From the NCBI RefSeq assembly GCF_023715145.1, contig NZ_JAMBNP010000002.1:558001-622000 (forward strand): a DNA stretch of 64,000 nt, in the 5' to 3' direction. Under the pieces are notes generated by a model that saw nothing but the letters and a program-made list of their open reading frames with translations, was not told the DNA's origin and ran no database searches. Of this stretch, positions 62,452 to 64,000 are shown in pieces. The position numbers and the translations under genes are program-made. The number at the start of each line of letters is the position of its first letter. The stretch's first letter is position 1. Origin of the DNA: Paenibacillus glycanilyticus. GTDB taxonomy: Bacteria; Bacillota; Bacilli; Paenibacillales; Paenibacillaceae.

Positions 62452-62479
62452 TATCGTATGCGGCATTCGCCCAGAGGTT
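62452..62479 (-). promoter_or_regulatory. Sigma-K-type promoter of the gerP operon
   Basis: On the minus strand AACC (complement of 62476-62479), a 15-bp spacer and CATACGATA (complement of 62452-62460) match the sigma-K pattern (-35 mACm, -10 CATAnnnTA). The known gerP operon of B. subtilis is transcribed late in the mother cell by sigma-K. Confidence 0.75.
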
Positions 62480-62576
62480 CCGCTGCCCGCGTGTGCGGGT
62501 GTCTCTGTTCTCGAAAAGTAGCGGCTCCGCCCAGCTTCGCATATATTGTAATGGAATGGCTGGAGGTGAACGGATC

Positions 62577-63026
62577 GTGGACAATAAATGGGATGAGCTT
62601 GAGAGATGGCTGGACGGCCAGCGTTTGCCAAAGGGCTTTGATGTCATGAAGGAACCGGATTGGGTAGAGAAATTTGTCAGGAAAATGATGACCAAGTCGC
62701 TGCCGGCAGCAGCTAATTCCATACTCGATCAGACGGAGGGAGATGAGGGGATATCGTTTTTCGAGACCCATCATTTCTTGCTCGTGAAGTTCCATCTCCC
62801 GCGTGAAGTAAACCGGGAAACGCTTCGCCTCTACGTTCGGGACGATCGGTTGCGGATTGAAGGCCTTCCCAACCAGCAGAAGGAAATCATCAAGCTGCCA
62901 AAGCTTGTTAAGCCGACCATATGCCAAGCGGTTGTGAAAAACTACATTTTACAAGTGAAGCTGCGTAAAAGGCCCAGGGCCGGCGCTTATCACGAAGCAG
63001 ACATACGATGGTTGAAAGGCCGCTAG
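62577..63026 (+). CDS. Hsp20/alpha-crystallin-like protein, probably spore associated
   Basis: A 149-residue protein with a C-terminal alpha-crystallin-like domain: FETHHFLLVKFHLPREVNRE near 61-80, LRLYVRDDRLRIEGLP near 82-97, and a final strand KNYILQVKLRKRP. The N-terminal region (about 1-58) is helical. The start is GTG 62577, six bases after GGAGGTGA; no ATG suits. It is divergent from the gerP operon, a place where spore-coat small heat-shock-like proteins (such as GerT or CotP in Bacillus) would fit. That link is inference. Confidence 0.8.
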   Translation: MDNKWDELERWLDGQRLPKGFDVMKEPDWVEKFVRKMMTKSLPAAANSILDQTEGDEGISFFETHHFLLVKFHLPREVNRETLRLYVRDDRLRIEGLPNQQKEIIKLPKLVKPTICQAVVKNYILQVKLRKRPRAGAYHEADIRWLKGR

Positions 63027-63162
63027 TTCCGGGCCTTGCGGCTGTCGTTTTTTTAATAGGACTTGTCACCGAATCTTACGGTTTGCGGCTGGCGAACGGA
63101 TGGACAATCCCTTATAATGCTAATAGTGTGTACTTGCATTAATACATAGGGGAGTGTATGCA

Positions 63163-63363
63163 GTGACTTTAGTCGATGTCAGTGACATCTCTGCTTCATT
63201 ATTTATTATCGGGGTCGTCTTTCTATTGCTCATTTTCGGGTTATTAAGTCTTGGCATTCTTCGTATGTTCCAGCAGCGCTTCCGTTACGGATGGGTTTGT
63301 TTTGCGGGGGCGGTTATCAGCTTTGTCGCCTTAATGATTATTTTGAACAAATGGTATTTATAG
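63163..63363 (+). CDS. Small membrane protein (66 aa), unknown
   Basis: Two hydrophobic helices (about 12-34 and 43-62) separated by a basic loop (MFQQRFRYGW) make up nearly the whole protein. GTG 63163 is eight bases after GGGGAG and is preferred to the GTG at 63154, which directly touches that site. Family not recognised. It is followed 33 bases later by a second small membrane protein gene. Confidence 0.68.
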   Translation: MTLVDVSDISASLFIIGVVFLLLIFGLLSLGILRMFQQRFRYGWVCFAGAVISFVALMIILNKWYL

Positions 63364-63396
63364 CGGGTATCTGCAGATGAGTAGGGGGTGCCCGTT

Positions 63397-63621
63397 ATGA
63401 TGTGGACGGCAATCTGGTTTGTTATTAATATGTTCTTCGTAGCATCGGTCATTACGCTGCTGTTCATGCACCGCTCCGTGACGGAGGCGGTACAGGATCC
63501 CGCAGGCGCAGCGCGCCTGGCAGCGGCAAAGAAGAGACGTAAGGTCGTATCGATCTTAAGTCTGGTGTTATTTCTGGCTATGTGTGCAAGTTTTCTGATA
63601 AACATGCGCCTGAACGGTTGA
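63397..63621 (+). CDS. Small membrane protein (74 aa), unknown
   Basis: Two hydrophobic helices (about 4-24 and 49-68) flank a hydrophilic Ala/Lys/Arg-rich loop. AGGGGGTG lies six bases before ATG 63397. No family recognised. It is probably co-transcribed with the preceding membrane protein and ends at an intrinsic terminator. Confidence 0.68.
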   Translation: MMWTAIWFVINMFFVASVITLLFMHRSVTEAVQDPAGAARLAAAKKRRKVVSILSLVLFLAMCASFLINMRLNG

Positions 63622-63640
63622 TCAGGCTGCATCTGAGAAG

Positions 63641-63669
63641 AGGCTCTCATTGACGAGAGTCTTTTTTTT
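63641..63669 (+). terminator. Intrinsic terminator
   Basis: AGGCTCTC pairs with GAGAGTCT (one wobble) around ATTGAC, followed by eight T residues. Confidence 0.9.
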
Positions 63670-63714
63670 CGGCATTATGAATAGAAAGAGACTTTTTTGT
63701 CGGAGGTTCTTACC

Positions 63715-64000
63715 TTGCATACAATAGAAGAAATTATACAACGAATGACCGGACAAGGACTTCGCATCACGGATCAGCGCAAATCGCTGGCCAAATTATT
63801 CGCGGAGACCCCGGGGTACCTGGCACCTAAGGAAGTTTATGAATATATGGGCAAATCCTACACGGGCTTAAGCTTTGATACCGTGTACCGCAATCTGCGC
63901 GTGATGGAGGAGCTTGGCGTTATCGAGCAGGTCATCTTTGAGGATGGCGTAAAGTTTAAGCTGCATTGCAGGGAAAACGAACATCACCACCATATGATCT
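63715..64000 (+). CDS. Fur family transcriptional regulator, probably Zur (partial)
   Basis: The first 95 residues of a Fur-family metalloregulator, cut by the window end. The winged helix (about 14-82) shows the conserved TDQRKSLAKLF start and LSFDTVYRNLRVMEELGVI recognition region. HCRENEHHHHM near 84-94 begins the dimerisation domain, and the HHHHM stretch would normally run into a CxxC zinc site beyond the window. The start is TTG 63715, eight bases after GGAGG. Zur is preferred over Fur and PerR because of the short N-terminus and the position near yqf genes, but this is not certain. Confidence 0.85.
   Translation, partial: MHTIEEIIQRMTGQGLRITDQRKSLAKLFAETPGYLAPKEVYEYMGKSYTGLSFDTVYRNLRVMEELGVIEQVIFEDGVKFKLHCRENEHHHHMI

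Noticed and set aside
1..64000. CRISPR arrays, prophage, toxin-antitoxin, restriction or other defence modules, and rRNA or tRNA genes
   Set aside because: I looked for direct repeats with spacers and for the matching protein families and RNA signatures and saw none in the window.

Overview
The window reads as a chromosomal segment of a Paenibacillus-like, endospore-forming member of the Bacillales with roughly 50% G+C. Three things support this. First, the gene order yqeT(prmA)-yqeU(rsmE)-yqeV(mtaB)-yqeW, then rpsU-yqeY, nfeD-floA, yqfC-yqfD-phoH-pgpH-ybeY-dgkA-cdd-era-yqzL-recO-glyQ-glyS-yqfL-yqxD-dnaG-sigA-trmK-yqfO, follows the Bacillus subtilis yqe/yqf segment. Second, there are sporulation and spore-germination genes (yqfC, yqfD, gerPA-PE, a YjcZ-type peptide). 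Third, promoters match Bacillus sigma-A, sigma-W and sigma-K consensus sequences.

Layout. 1-7200: RNA-modification enzymes (PrmA, RsmE, MtaB, an RlmI-type methyltransferase), an M50 protease, a Nudix hydrolase and a divergent Na/Pi cotransporter. 7200-7880: a candidate small RNA and a small coiled-coil protein. 7880-15215: the AddB-AddA recombination nuclease. 15319-17640: two unrecognised small proteins, a HIT protein, and rpsU-yqeY behind a consensus promoter. 17700-20700: a sigma-W-type promoter driving nfeD-floA-orf. 20848-28860: the sporulation/housekeeping run yqfC to recO. 28965-32248: a glycine T-box and glyQS. 32309-39535: PPDK regulator, YqxD, primase, SigA, a membrane protein, TrmK and Nif3-like YqfO.

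39597-40430 holds the RNase P RNA, which looks class A rather than the Bacillus class B, followed by a duplicated set of strong hairpins. 40439-46887: a subtilase with a long extracytoplasmic N-terminal region, YpuI, DUF1540, a DUF4190-like protein, and an ABC ATPase overlapping a membrane-anchored alpha/beta hydrolase. 46891-48158: a decayed IS4-type insertion sequence with recognisable ends. 48165-52510: a VUT-type transporter, HelD, a PAS-HTH regulator and a small protein with two zinc knuckles.

52646-60304 is a glycogen operon (glgB, glgC, glgD, glgA and a GH15 glucosidase) behind two palindromes, one of which is close to the CodY box. 60364-63026 is the spore region: YjcZ peptide, gerPEDCBA on the minus strand with a sigma-K-like promoter, and a divergent Hsp20-like protein. 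The window ends with two tiny membrane proteins and the start of a Fur-family regulator, probably Zur.

Most of the window is conserved housekeeping sequence. I found no CRISPR array, phage, toxin-antitoxin pair or defence island. The least explained items are the 7.2-kb small RNA candidate, the duplicated hairpin module after rnpB, the ABC ATPase/hydrolase pair, the tandem zinc-knuckle protein and the operator-like palindromes in front of the glycogen operon.
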